A stretch of DNA of 64,000 nt from an uncultured Clostridia bacterium (GTDB lineage Bacteria; Bacillota; Clostridia; UMGS1810), in assembly GCA_934500875.1 (NCBI GenBank), contig CAKSTL010000011.1, forward strand, positions 6,777 to 70,776, in the 5' to 3' direction. How positions within the stretch are numbered: the first letter of the stretch is position 1; every line of letters begins with the position of its first letter. Below the pieces are notes generated by a model that saw only the letters and a program-made list of their open reading frames with translations, was not told the DNA's origin and made no database searches. The position numbers and the translations under genes are program-made. Shown here piece after piece: positions 25,043 through 34,204 of this stretch.

Positions 25043-27686
25043 AAATAAGTTTTTACTTATAACCTCCTTGTTGTTGAGTTTTGTGCCTTTACTGTCGCTC
25101 GAAGCTTATGCGTCGGGCGGCGTGAGGGCGCAATACGATAACGGAAAGGTTTATGTGACGGGAAACTTTGATGCGGCAAAAAATGAAAATATCAGTATTA
25201 TCGCAGCAAAAGAAAACATTGAAAATTTTGTTTTGTTAAACGATAATGAAAAAACGTACAAAACCGATTATATAAAGCAAATAAAAACAGATGAAAGCGG
25301 AAGCTTTGCGGTGTCGTTTCCTTTCGGCAAAAGCGGAGAATACATCGTTTCGGCGGTAAATGAAAACGGCAGTGCATCTGACGTTTTGAAAATCTACAAC
25401 GAATTTGACGCGGACAGAATTGATGAATTGAGCACCACCGATTATGCACCGTATTTAAAGCAATATAATTTTACAACAGAGAATCAGTATATAAACAACT
25501 ATCACGGAGGCGAGGGCGGTCAGAAGGGCTTTGCTATGGAATATTCGCCCCGAAACACCGACATCGTGTATTTCGGCACCGATACGAGCGGAGTTTGGAA
25601 AAGCACTGACTGCGGAAAAAACTGGAAAAATTCTTCCGTGGGGATAGGATGCTTCGGAACTGTTGCGATAAAGTGTGATATTGCCGACATAAACACGGTT
25701 TATGCCGCAGTTTGTCCCAATTCTACCGGCAATAATACAAAGGTCACCGACCAAACCGGAATTTATGCATCGTATGACAGCGGTGAAAGCTGGACATTTG
25801 AACAAAATCTTGATTTTTACCGGCATCATTCCGAAAGCCTTTTTGCTTATCACGGAGATACTCTTTACTGTGCAGGGCACAACGGGAAAATTTACAAACG
25901 CGTGTCGCGCGGAAACTGGGAGCTTGTTTGCAGTTATGACGGTGAAATGATTTATAATTTTTATATCATCGGTGATAAATTTGTGCTTGCAACAAAAGAT
26001 AGTGGACTTATGACAAGCAGCAATTTCGGCGAAACATGGCAGAAGAACGTTGCGGATTTTGATGTTCCGTCAGTTTTGTCGGCGGCATTTGATCCGATAA
26101 ATTCCGAAAATGTTTACTGTGTGACGAAAGATTATCTTTATAAATCAACCGACGGAGGAAAAAGTTTTTTGCAGATTAAAAAATCCTCGCAAATTCAGAG
26201 TGGATTAAAAGATGCTTTCGGACAGATTTTTTTCAACGAAAACGGACGGCTTTATGTCCAGCTTTACGGAATTTCGTATCCGCTGCGTTTCAGTGACGAC
26301 GGTGGAATTACCTTTAACAAAATGGCGATGAACACGTCACTGGGTTTTATGTCAAACAAAACCGGTTATGGCTGCGAGCCTGTAGCGGTAAATCCTCAAA
26401 ATCCGAATGAAATAATTGCCTCAATGGATGGAGAAATTTACAAATCTCTTGACGGCGGTAAAAACTTTTTTGCATCATCAAGCGGTTTTTCGGGCTTGAG
26501 AGTTATGGATATTGCATTTAATCCGAACGATGATAATGATATTATTTTTTCTGTTATGGATTTCGGTGCAGTTAAAACCGATAACAAAAACGTCGGTGAA
26601 AGCTATCCTCTTGCGAGTTGTATAGCCTTGCGGCACAACTCAAAAGGTGCGTCACGTTCGGTTGCGAGAAATCCGTTCGACCAAAACAACATTCTTATAA
26701 ATGTCGGACAAAGTTCAACAGGGTTTATTATAAAAGAAAGCCGGGACAACGGAAAAACATTTTCGGATATTCCGGCAACGGCAGGTTTTAATACTACGAA
26801 AATATTTTACAATAAAAACCGCGAGGGAGTTATATATGCCAAGGAAATCGTAAGCTATGACGGCGGTTTGACTTGGCAGAAATCCGACTTCCCGATTTGT
26901 GCGGTGTCGCCCGTTGATCCCGATATTGTTTACGGTGTTAAGGAGAGCAAAATTTACAAATCGGTGGATATGGGCAAAACGTGGTCATATCTATATCCCG
27001 TAACTGCAGGATTTCAGGATATATCACCCGACGCGGTGAAAGAAGATAGGCTTTATGTTGGATTTTTTTCCGGCGGTATGCGCATATATGACGACGGCGG
27101 TTACAAGGTTGTAAATCGTTCGGACGACGGATATGATATGAAATATATATTCAGCGTTGCGCAAAATCCCAACAATGTGCTTCATCTTCTTGCGGGCGGT
27201 GTGGATAACAAAAATTTTGCGCCGTCAGAGGGGCTTTTTGAAAGCCGTGACGGCGGTGAGAGCTGGCATATCGTAAGGGGAATCCCCCACGGCAGGGATA
27301 TTTGGAAAATACACTTTCATCCTAATCTTGCACGGGCATATGTTACAACCTCATCGGGAACGTATATTTACGAATATGAAAAATTTTCGGCATCCGATAT
27401 AGTTGTGTCGGATTGTGTGAAAAAAAAAGAAAACAATGTTGATTTTGCAATATTTAAAGTGTATAATGTAAGCAACGGAAAAAAAGATGTAAAAGTTATT
27501 TCGACTCTTTACAGTGAGGATGAAAAAGCTTTGGTAAGCGCGGATATAAAGGAGTACAGTATTCCGCCTCTTGGATTTTTTGAGATTAAAAACGAAATAA
27601 CGGATTCGGATAAGCCGATGAGAAAGTTGCTTTTTTGGAGCAGCTTCGATACATTGATGCCTTACACAAAGTATAAGTTATATTAA
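25035..27686 (+). CDS. Secreted Asp-box beta-propeller protein without SLH anchor
   Basis: About 883 residues from a TTG at 25035, preceded by GGGGAG; an ATG in frame at 25008 is the alternative, but it would put residues before the signal peptide. Signal peptide KNKFLLITSLLLSFVPLLS. An Ig-like segment (to about 125) precedes a double propeller rich in Asp boxes: STDCGKNW, SYDSGESW, SSNFGETW, STDGGKSF, SDDGGITF, SLDGGKNF, SYDGGLTW, SVDMGKTW and SRDGGESW. It resembles the protein at 15992 throughout (HGGEGGQKGF versus RGGECGQKCF; TYIYEYEKF versus TYVYEYEKF). In place of SLH it ends with the FWSSFDTLMPY-type beta-domain. Probably a released partner of the anchored paralogue. Confidence 0.78.
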   Translation: MNKNKFLLITSLLLSFVPLLSLEAYASGGVRAQYDNGKVYVTGNFDAAKNENISIIAAKENIENFVLLNDNEKTYKTDYIKQIKTDESGSFAVSFPFGKSGEYIVSAVNENGSASDVLKIYNEFDADRIDELSTTDYAPYLKQYNFTTENQYINNYHGGEGGQKGFAMEYSPRNTDIVYFGTDTSGVWKSTDCGKNWKNSSVGIGCFGTVAIKCDIADINTVYAAVCPNSTGNNTKVTDQTGIYASYDSGESWTFEQNLDFYRHHSESLFAYHGDTLYCAGHNGKIYKRVSRGNWELVCSYDGEMIYNFYIIGDKFVLATKDSGLMTSSNFGETWQKNVADFDVPSVLSAAFDPINSENVYCVTKDYLYKSTDGGKSFLQIKKSSQIQSGLKDAFGQIFFNENGRLYVQLYGISYPLRFSDDGGITFNKMAMNTSLGFMSNKTGYGCEPVAVNPQNPNEIIASMDGEIYKSLDGGKNFFASSSGFSGLRVMDIAFNPNDDNDIIFSVMDFGAVKTDNKNVGESYPLASCIALRHNSKGASRSVARNPFDQNNILINVGQSSTGFIIKESRDNGKTFSDIPATAGFNTTKIFYNKNREGVIYAKEIVSYDGGLTWQKSDFPICAVSPVDPDIVYGVKESKIYKSVDMGKTWSYLYPVTAGFQDISPDAVKEDRLYVGFFSGGMRIYDDGGYKVVNRSDDGYDMKYIFSVAQNPNNVLHLLAGGVDNKNFAPSEGLFESRDGGESWHIVRGIPHGRDIWKIHFHPNLARAYVTTSSGTYIYEYEKFSASDIVVSDCVKKKENNVDFAIFKVYNVSNGKKDVKVISTLYSEDEKALVSADIKEYSIPPLGFFEIKNEITDSDKPMRKLLFWSSFDTLMPYTKYKLY

Positions 27687-27714
27687 CAAAAAATTATTTG
27701 GCGGAGTGTAAAAA

Positions 27715-29217
27715 ATGACCATTGCAATGATTTTTGTTTTAATATTTACCGCAGTACTTCTGACTCTGAAAGCAAAAAACAAGTTAAGCTTTGTTTTCGG
27801 TGCGGGTTTTTTTGCGGTTGATTTACTGATTTTGTCACTTGCAATTTATACTATGCGCATAAGCAATTATAGATATTTTTTTCAGGTTGAATTTTACATT
27901 ATGAAGTATCTCGGCAAAATCCGTATAAGTTTTTACGACACAAAATATCTTATGCTTATATCCATAATTGCGTTTTTGACGGTTATGATGTATTTTTATA
28001 TAGATGGGGCGTCAAATAAATTTTATCTATCCGCACGATGCATTATTGTATCGGTATATGCTCTGTCGGCATTATTGTTTGTATATGTCAATTCAAACTC
28101 ATTTGCCGAAAATATATATTTGCGGAAGCATTACTCAGCGAGCGCCGAAAGCCTTACGGCAATATCACTTATAGAAAAAATTGCAGACAACTATTCATAT
28201 GTTTATATTCTGACCGTCTGCGTTTTGCCTTATATACGGTACATAAAGGAATGCCGAACAACAAAAATGTTTTATCGGCAGAACTATATTGTTTCGCTTA
28301 TGCTTTCGGTATTTCTGCTGCAAAGTATGTTTTTGGCAATACTGTTTATAAGTCCGCTGCGGTATTTTCTTACAACATCAAATTTCTGTAATGTGGAGGG
28401 TGTGGCATATAACATAATACGGGAGCTTGATTATTATATACTTTTTATAATAATTGCTTTTCTTACCGTGCTGGGATTTTTGTTTGTTAAATCTTATGTT
28501 TTGTGTGAGGTTAATATTTTTAAAAACAAATACCGCCATAAACGAAAAAAAATAGTGCTTAAAGATGTAAGACACGTTTTTCATACCTTTAAAAATCTTA
28601 TGGCACTGTTTTTGGTACTGGACAACAATGCGATAAACAACTATGGTTCGGATGAGGGTATGGAAAGCCTTGTGGAAATAAAAACAAACATACTTTCGTT
28701 TTCTGAAAGAATGAACAGAATTCTTGATATTTTTAACTATACTGCCGGAGACTGCACCTATGTGAACGTGTTCGACTGCGTGCTTGATGCTGCGGGAAAA
28801 ATTCAGGTTTCAAAAAATATAAGGGTTAATGTTGAAATAAATTGTACCGACGGAATTGTTTACGGCGACAGAACGGAACTCACCGAGATTTTTTATAATC
28901 TTATGGCAAATTCGGCAGAAGCAACCGGAAAAGACGGTATTATAACTGCGGCAGTGCATTCAGAGGGAAAGTGGATTTGCATATCGGTGCGCGACAACGG
29001 ATGCGGAATAGATAAAAAAATGATGAAACGGCTTTTCAAGCCGTTTGCGTCCACAAAAAAGACATTCAACAACTGGGGGATAGGTTTGTCACATGTGAAA
29101 GATGTGGTAGATGCACATTTCGGATTTATAAATGTAAAGAGTAAGCCGAATGAGTTTACGGAATTTCAGATAATTCTGCCTAATCACCGCAGGGGAGGAA
29201 AAAATACAGATGAATAA
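27715..29217 (+). CDS. Membrane sensor histidine kinase
   Basis: 500 residues. About seven hydrophobic spans (roughly 3-18, 25-45, 79-96, 108-126, 160-177, 190-213, 237-260) with short loops and no large extracellular domain. A cytoplasmic linker contains RHVFHTFKNLMAL, with His287 or His290 as phosphoacceptor candidates. The HATPase domain follows: N-box YNLMANSAEATG, G1-box RDNGCGI and G2-box WGIGLSHVKDVVDAHFG. It overlaps its response regulator by 8 nt. The signal is probably membrane-borne or a transported small molecule. Its place after the surface-protein genes suggests it controls this glycan locus (inference). Confidence 0.88.
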   Translation: MTIAMIFVLIFTAVLLTLKAKNKLSFVFGAGFFAVDLLILSLAIYTMRISNYRYFFQVEFYIMKYLGKIRISFYDTKYLMLISIIAFLTVMMYFYIDGASNKFYLSARCIIVSVYALSALLFVYVNSNSFAENIYLRKHYSASAESLTAISLIEKIADNYSYVYILTVCVLPYIRYIKECRTTKMFYRQNYIVSLMLSVFLLQSMFLAILFISPLRYFLTTSNFCNVEGVAYNIIRELDYYILFIIIAFLTVLGFLFVKSYVLCEVNIFKNKYRHKRKKIVLKDVRHVFHTFKNLMALFLVLDNNAINNYGSDEGMESLVEIKTNILSFSERMNRILDIFNYTAGDCTYVNVFDCVLDAAGKIQVSKNIRVNVEINCTDGIVYGDRTELTEIFYNLMANSAEATGKDGIITAAVHSEGKWICISVRDNGCGIDKKMMKRLFKPFASTKKTFNNWGIGLSHVKDVVDAHFGFINVKSKPNEFTEFQIILPNHRRGGKNTDE

Positions 29218-29887
29218 AATCCGCGTTATAGTTTGCGAGGATATAAAGGGAATACGAAAGCATATTGTTTCGGCGCTGAATGCCGAAGAAGAAATCGAGG
29301 TTGTCGGCGAGGCAGAAAGCGGCAAAGAATGTATAGAACTTACACGTCGCGTTGAAACGGATATTATTCTTATGGATATACAAATGGAATATGAAACGGC
29401 AGGAATTGATGCAATAAGAGAAATTTGCGAGGAAAAACCTGGTGTTAAAATAATTGTTCTCACCGCATACGACAAAAACGAACTTATTTTGGAGGCATAT
29501 TACACCGGTGCTTCAGATTATATTATTAAATCCGCCGATGCGGTCGATATTTGCAAAAATATTAAAAGAGTGTACGAAACACAGGATTTTGTAGGGCCGC
29601 TTATCGCAAAAAATTTGCGGGCAGAGTTTGTTCGTATGAAAAAGAGCGAGGAAACACTTATGTTTTTTATTCATAAGTTTTCCACTCTCACACAGACGGA
29701 AAAGGAAATCTTAAAGCTTCTCTATCAGGGTTACACAAAAAAGCAGATTTCACAAATGAGGTTTATTGAGGTTTCTACAATAAAGGTACACGTCAAGCAT
29801 ATTTTAAAAAAGTTAAGCTTTCCCACCATCAGCAACCTGGTAAGCTTTTTGAGAAAAATAAAAATATACGAAAACTTCAATCTATAA
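29210..29887 (+). CDS. NarL/LuxR-type response regulator
   Basis: 225 residues. The receiver domain (1-120) has the acidic pair E10/D11, phosphoacceptor Asp56 in ILMDIQM, Thr in VLTAYD and Lys in YIIKSAD. A helical linker leads to a LuxR-type HTH (about 160-215: LTQTEKEILKLLYQGYTKKQ, then STIKVHVKHILKKL). It pairs with the overlapping kinase. It is the prime candidate to bind the 12696-12750 inverted repeat upstream of the operon, but nothing in the sequence proves that. Confidence 0.92.
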   Translation: MNKIRVIVCEDIKGIRKHIVSALNAEEEIEVVGEAESGKECIELTRRVETDIILMDIQMEYETAGIDAIREICEEKPGVKIIVLTAYDKNELILEAYYTGASDYIIKSADAVDICKNIKRVYETQDFVGPLIAKNLRAEFVRMKKSEETLMFFIHKFSTLTQTEKEILKLLYQGYTKKQISQMRFIEVSTIKVHVKHILKKLSFPTISNLVSFLRKIKIYENFNL

Positions 29888-29908
29888 AATCAGGAGAGGA
29901 AAAAGGTT

Positions 29909-30808
29909 ATGTATTTACCTATGAGATTTTGGGGTACAAGCGCGGGCGGAACAATTCCCGCGCCGTTTTGCAGGTGCAGAGTGTGCGAAAATGCCAGAAA
30001 GGTTGGCGGAAAAGAAATTCGACTTCGTTCGGCATTCAGAATAGATAAAAAAATTATGATAGATATAGGAGAGGACTTTGCAGCGCAGGCGGCAAGACTT
30101 AATGATGATTTGTACGATACGGAGCATTTTTTGTTTACTCATCCGCATGAGGATCATTTTAACTATATGATGTTCTGGCTGCGATACGTTGCGTCGGACA
30201 GACCGCCCCAAAAGCCTATTAGTGTTTATTTTGTTGAAAATTCGTTCGATATTGTGGATAAGCTTTTGTATTCGACGCCGCTTATTATCAACAAAGATGC
30301 GGGGTATATGAGCGAAAAAAACGTTAAGTTTATAAAGCTTGACTTTTTGAAATGGTATAAAATAAACGATATTGAGGTTATGGCGCTTAAGGCACATCAT
30401 GGCACTGCAGTGTGCGAAAACGGCGCAAATTACCTTATAAAGCTCAAAAACGGGAAAATTATGTATTATGCGCTTGATTCAGGTTATTATCTTGACGAAA
30501 CGTTTGAGATTTTGAAAAACTTCAAGCTTGATATTCTCGTCGGCGAATGCACTTTTCCCGAAGAACATACAAAAGACGAAAACGGCAGATATTTCTGCCC
30601 TGTGCATATGGATTTGACAAGCTGCGTCGATATGCTTGACAAGCTTTATACGATTGGTACGGTTGACGAAAAAACCCAAATATATTTGTCGCACATTGAG
30701 GCAAAAGGGCTTTGTCACAGCGAGCTTGAAGAATATTTTTCAAAGCTTGAAAGAAATTACTCTGTAAAAATAGCCTATGACGGGCTTTCGATAGACGAAG
30801 ATTACTAA
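29909..30808 (+). CDS. MBL-fold metallohydrolase, PhnP-like
   Basis: 299 residues, cytoplasmic. The metallo-beta-lactamase motif is THPHEDHF (H78, H80, D82, H83), with later ligands around KAHHGT and the C-terminal LSHIEA. Near the start, FCRCRVCENA resembles the zinc-binding cysteine loop of PhnP, a cyclic-phosphate phosphodiesterase. A phosphodiester or lactone substrate is therefore possible. It sits between the two-component system and an MFS carrier, suggesting processing of a transported phosphorylated or cyclic sugar compound (inference). Confidence 0.8.
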   Translation: MYLPMRFWGTSAGGTIPAPFCRCRVCENARKVGGKEIRLRSAFRIDKKIMIDIGEDFAAQAARLNDDLYDTEHFLFTHPHEDHFNYMMFWLRYVASDRPPQKPISVYFVENSFDIVDKLLYSTPLIINKDAGYMSEKNVKFIKLDFLKWYKINDIEVMALKAHHGTAVCENGANYLIKLKNGKIMYYALDSGYYLDETFEILKNFKLDILVGECTFPEEHTKDENGRYFCPVHMDLTSCVDMLDKLYTIGTVDEKTQIYLSHIEAKGLCHSELEEYFSKLERNYSVKIAYDGLSIDEDY

Positions 30809-30830
30809 AATTTTAAAGGCGGTAAAATTT

Positions 30831-32048
30831 ATGTTGGAAAAAGAGTCAGACAAAGCTGAGTTTTCGAAAGCATTAAAAATCGGCGCACTCTGTATTGTGA
30901 CATATACAGCAAGTTACATAATGCGCAATGTTTTAAGCGTATCGTCAGTGCAGATGCTTAAAGACGGCTTTACAAAAGACAAAATCGGTTCAATTTCGTC
31001 AATATATTTTATGGCATATGCGTTCGGGCAGCTTGTAAACGGCAGGCTGGGCGACAAAGTGAAGGCAAAAAACATGGTTGTTACGGGACTTTTTATGTCA
31101 GGCTTTGCAGCAATTTGTTTTTTACTTGTGAAAAATTTGTATATGCAGATTGTTGTTTTTGCACTGAACGGTTTTGGGTTGTCAATGCTGCGTGGCCCGC
31201 TTGTGAAAATGATTTCAGAAAATACAATTCCCAAGCACGCGCGCAATATCTGCATAGGTTTTTCCGCGGCAGGACTTTGCGGACCGCTTTTTGCAGGTAT
31301 GCTTGCGGCGGTTTTGAACTGGCGGTATGTGTTTTTTTCAGTTGCCGCAATTACGGTGATTATGGGGATTTTAAGCTTTGCTTTGCTTAGTTTTTATGAA
31401 AGGAAGGGCGTGATAGCCGATATATCAAAAGATGATAAAAAGGAAAAAACAAGCTATTTCAAAATGTTTTTGATAGACAAATTTTTGATGTATCTTTTTG
31501 TGGGTGCGTTAACCGAAACGGTAAGTTCGTCGGTGGTTTTCTGGATACCTGCATATCTTGCCGAAAATCTCGGATTTTCCGCATCGCAGGCAAGCCTTAT
31601 TTATTCGGTTATTTCGGTTATACGTTCGGTTTGCCCGTTTTTATGCATATTTATATTTAATCTTATAAAGAACAAAGACAGACTTTTAATCGGAACATTG
31701 TTTTTTGCCGCGTGCGTGTTTTTTGCATTGATGAATTTTGCGTCAAACAGGTGGGTAAATATTTCGTCTGCCGTTCTTGCGCTCGTGTGCGTGGGGTGTG
31801 TCAGTTCAACGCTCTGGAGCTTTTTTATACCGAGTTTGGAAAAATACGGATGTGTTTCGTCAGCAAACGGACTTTTTGATTTTGCCGGTTATATTGCCGC
31901 GTCGGCGGCAAATATGTTTTTTGCAACGGCGGTTACAAAATTCGGATGGACACGGCTTACATACATCTGGAGTGCACTTATGCTATCCGGCGTGCTGGTT
32001 GTTTTACTGTGCGGTGTTTTGCCGTTAAAAAAAGTTAGAAAGGTCTGA
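30831..32048 (+). CDS. MFS transporter, GlpT/UhpT-like
   Basis: 405 residues with twelve predicted spans. The N-terminal half (YIMRNVLSVSSVQMLKDGFT, then AYAFGQLVNGRLGDKVKAKN) has the cytoplasmic loop pattern of the organophosphate:phosphate antiporter family (GlpT, UhpT, PgtP). GlpT-type carriers move sugar phosphates or glycerol phosphates. It is flanked by an MBL hydrolase and a sugar isomerase with gaps of 22 and 4 nt, so the three are coexpressed. Confidence 0.8.
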   Translation: MLEKESDKAEFSKALKIGALCIVTYTASYIMRNVLSVSSVQMLKDGFTKDKIGSISSIYFMAYAFGQLVNGRLGDKVKAKNMVVTGLFMSGFAAICFLLVKNLYMQIVVFALNGFGLSMLRGPLVKMISENTIPKHARNICIGFSAAGLCGPLFAGMLAAVLNWRYVFFSVAAITVIMGILSFALLSFYERKGVIADISKDDKKEKTSYFKMFLIDKFLMYLFVGALTETVSSSVVFWIPAYLAENLGFSASQASLIYSVISVIRSVCPFLCIFIFNLIKNKDRLLIGTLFFAACVFFALMNFASNRWVNISSAVLALVCVGCVSSTLWSFFIPSLEKYGCVSSANGLFDFAGYIAASAANMFFATAVTKFGWTRLTYIWSALMLSGVLVVLLCGVLPLKKVRKV

Positions 32049-32052
32049 TTTC

Positions 32053-32865
32053 ATGAGGGAAACAGCAGTATCGGCAACGTCTTTGGGAAAAAGAGGCGTG
32101 CCGTTTGAACTGAATGATGAGATTTTTAAGCTTTGCTCAAATTCGGATATTTCGGCAATAGAGGTAAATCTGCCGTTCGGATATGACTTTTTCGGCATTG
32201 ATTTTGAACATTTGAACGCGCTTTCAAAAAAGTATAACGTGCGCCTCTGGTCGTATCATTTGCCGTTCAGCGATTATTTTGACCCGTCCGCACTTGATAA
32301 GACAGAGGGAGATAAGGCGCTGGAGGATTTTAAGCGGCTTATAAAAAATGCGTCAAAATCTGATATAAAATGCGTTGTCGTACACCCGAGCGCGGAGATA
32401 ACCATTGCTGAAAACCGCGGTGTGCGTATGGAAAACGCAATAGTGCGCCTTTCAAGGCTTGCCGATTATGCGGATTTGTTCGGTATAGATGTTGCGGTTG
32501 AAACATTGCCGAGAATGTGCCTCGGAAATTGCACCACGGAAATAGAAGAACTTATTTCACTGAATTCAAAACTCAAGGTTTGCTTTGACGTAAATCATAT
32601 AGAGCTTGGCACGCAGAAGGAATTTGCTGAAAAATTGGGAAGCCGTATTGTGACGCTGCACATATCTGATTACGTTGTCACCGACGACCATCTCTTGCCC
32701 TTCGAGGGGGAAATAGATTGGAAAGAGCTTATTACGGCGCTTAACAAGATAAAGTATAGCGGACCATTTTTGTACGAAGCAAGTATTTATACAAAGGAAA
32801 ATGTTATGCGTGACTTAAGGCTTTATCATAAACTGCATAAGAAAATCGAAGATTTGGCTGATTGA
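32053..32865 (+). CDS. Sugar phosphate isomerase/epimerase-like TIM-barrel protein
   Basis: 270 residues of the xylose-isomerase-like barrel family. Metal-site motifs are visible: VVVHPSAE (about 115), DVAVETLPR (about 150), KVCFDVNHIELG (about 177), VTLHISDY (about 200) and a late Glu in FLYEASIY. The reaction is unknown. It starts 4 nt after the MFS gene and ends the first long rightward run, with an intrinsic terminator following at 32902-32956. Confidence 0.8.
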   Translation: MRETAVSATSLGKRGVPFELNDEIFKLCSNSDISAIEVNLPFGYDFFGIDFEHLNALSKKYNVRLWSYHLPFSDYFDPSALDKTEGDKALEDFKRLIKNASKSDIKCVVVHPSAEITIAENRGVRMENAIVRLSRLADYADLFGIDVAVETLPRMCLGNCTTEIEELISLNSKLKVCFDVNHIELGTQKEFAEKLGSRIVTLHISDYVVTDDHLLPFEGEIDWKELITALNKIKYSGPFLYEASIYTKENVMRDLRLYHKLHKKIEDLAD

Positions 32866-32901
32866 TGTTTTCTGTATAAACGAAATATTATTTTAATGAA
32901 G

Positions 32902-32956
32902 AGGCTGTGGCAAAATGATTTTTGAAATCAAGTTTGTCTGCAGCCCCTTTTTATTT
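32902..32956 (+). terminator. Intrinsic terminator ending the first glycan locus
   Basis: GGCTG (32903-32907) pairs with CAGCC (32941-32945). An inner TGATTT/AAATCA stem is followed by CCTTTTTATTT. The rest of the 32866-33162 gap shows no gene; its short ORFs have no ribosome binding site. Confidence 0.7.
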
Positions 32957-33162
32957 GAACCGTAAGTTCGTTTTAGTCGAAAGAAAGCAAATCCAAACCC
33001 ACCTGAAACTCATAATTTTGTCATTTTTTCTTATCACCCTTGCAAGGCTAAAACGGATTTAATAATCATATTGGCCCTAATTATGATGTTTGGCAGAAGG
33101 CTCGCAAGCTTTTTTGTTCTTTACCTATTGCAGCGATTTGATTTTTCGTGTGATTATATGCG

Positions 33163-33957
33163 TTATATCAAACTGTTGTCATATTTTCCCGGAGCCATAC
33201 CGGTAAATTTTTTGAAAACTTTGCCGAAATATGCGGTTGAATTAAAATTTAAAAGTTCGCATACCTTTTCAATCGGATAGTGCCGCTCGTTCAGGTAGTA
33301 TATGCTTTTTTTAATTCGCACATAATTTTTATATTCAACAGGTGTATATTTCAAAGATTTTTTAAAAAGACTGTAAAAGTGCGATTCGCTCAAATGGCAC
33401 AAATCAGCCAGAAACGCAACGTCATAATTCTCCTCAAGATGCCGTTCTATGTATGTTACGGCAGGCAGAACGGCAGGATTTATCGACGACAGCTTTTCCT
33501 TTTTCAAAAACGGGTAAATTTCATTAAAAATATCGTAGAACCGCGCTATCGCAAGCGTGGGGCTTTTTTGCTGAATATAATACAGACTTTCCGTTTTTTT
33601 TGCGGTTTGTTCGGAATCCGGCAGTATAACCTTTTGCAGGGCAAACAGACGGTCGAGCGAAACGTTTCCCGGTTTTGTTACGGTAAAACGGAAGTTTGTG
33701 ATGTAAAATTCAATTTCAGGATTTCCGCTCCAGTAGCTTTCGTAAATAATTCCGTCGGGAATGTAGAAAAAATCGCCTGCAGTGCAGATAAACGTGTTGT
33801 TTTCGCACACGAAAGTCGCCTCGCCCTTTTTTATGCAGCCGAAGGTAGAGTCGATTTTTCCCATATTTCCGTCGTAAATGTATGAATCTGAAAAAACGTG
33901 ACGCAGAATTTCAAGCCGCGTAAGGTGAATATCCCTGAATTTTATTTCGTTTTCCAT
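33163..33957 (-). CDS. AraC-family transcriptional regulator
   Basis: About 264 residues from the ATG at 33957, which has GGAGG 6 nt upstream; an in-frame ATG at 33975 lies before that site. The N-terminal cupin-like sensor (about 20-110, including GDFFYIPDGIIYESYW) would bind a sugar. The C-terminal double HTH (about 165-262: VAFLADLCHLSESHFYSLFK, then IEKVCELLNFNSTAYFGKVF) is typical AraC/XylS. It is divergent from the SLH-led operon at 34205 and probably activates it in response to an imported sugar. Confidence 0.9.
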   Translation of the reverse strand: MENEIKFRDIHLTRLEILRHVFSDSYIYDGNMGKIDSTFGCIKKGEATFVCENNTFICTAGDFFYIPDGIIYESYWSGNPEIEFYITNFRFTVTKPGNVSLDRLFALQKVILPDSEQTAKKTESLYYIQQKSPTLAIARFYDIFNEIYPFLKKEKLSSINPAVLPAVTYIERHLEENYDVAFLADLCHLSESHFYSLFKKSLKYTPVEYKNYVRIKKSIYYLNERHYPIEKVCELLNFNSTAYFGKVFKKFTGMAPGKYDNSLI

Positions 33958-34115
33958 ATCTGCCTCCAAAAACATAAAATTATGTAAAATAATATAACAG
34001 TATAGTTTTTATACGTATGGTGTTTTTGCTAAAAAATGCTTTTATATAAGTAAAAATATGACATTTGCAAAAAAACATATCAGAGAATAGTTTGTAATGA
34101 TAAGAGAATACCATA

Positions 34116-34144
34116 TTGTGCGCGTGTTGTCAATGTATTATAAT
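34116..34144 (+). promoter_or_regulatory. Candidate promoter of the second glycan operon
   Basis: TTGTGC (34116-34121), 17 nt, then TATAAT (34139-34144), giving a leader of about 55 nt to the ATG at 34205. The -35 is imperfect, fitting AraC-type activation. The AT-rich DNA at 33976-34110 has no clear operator that I could pick out. Confidence 0.5.
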
Positions 34145-34204
34145 AATTTTGTAACATATAGTGAAATTTTGTGTAAATATACCAAATTTACGGGAGGATG
34201 TCAA

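Noticed and set aside
33071..33280. 69-codon plus-strand ORF downstream of the first locus
   Set aside because: It has no ribosome binding site and largely overlaps the AraC gene on the other strand.
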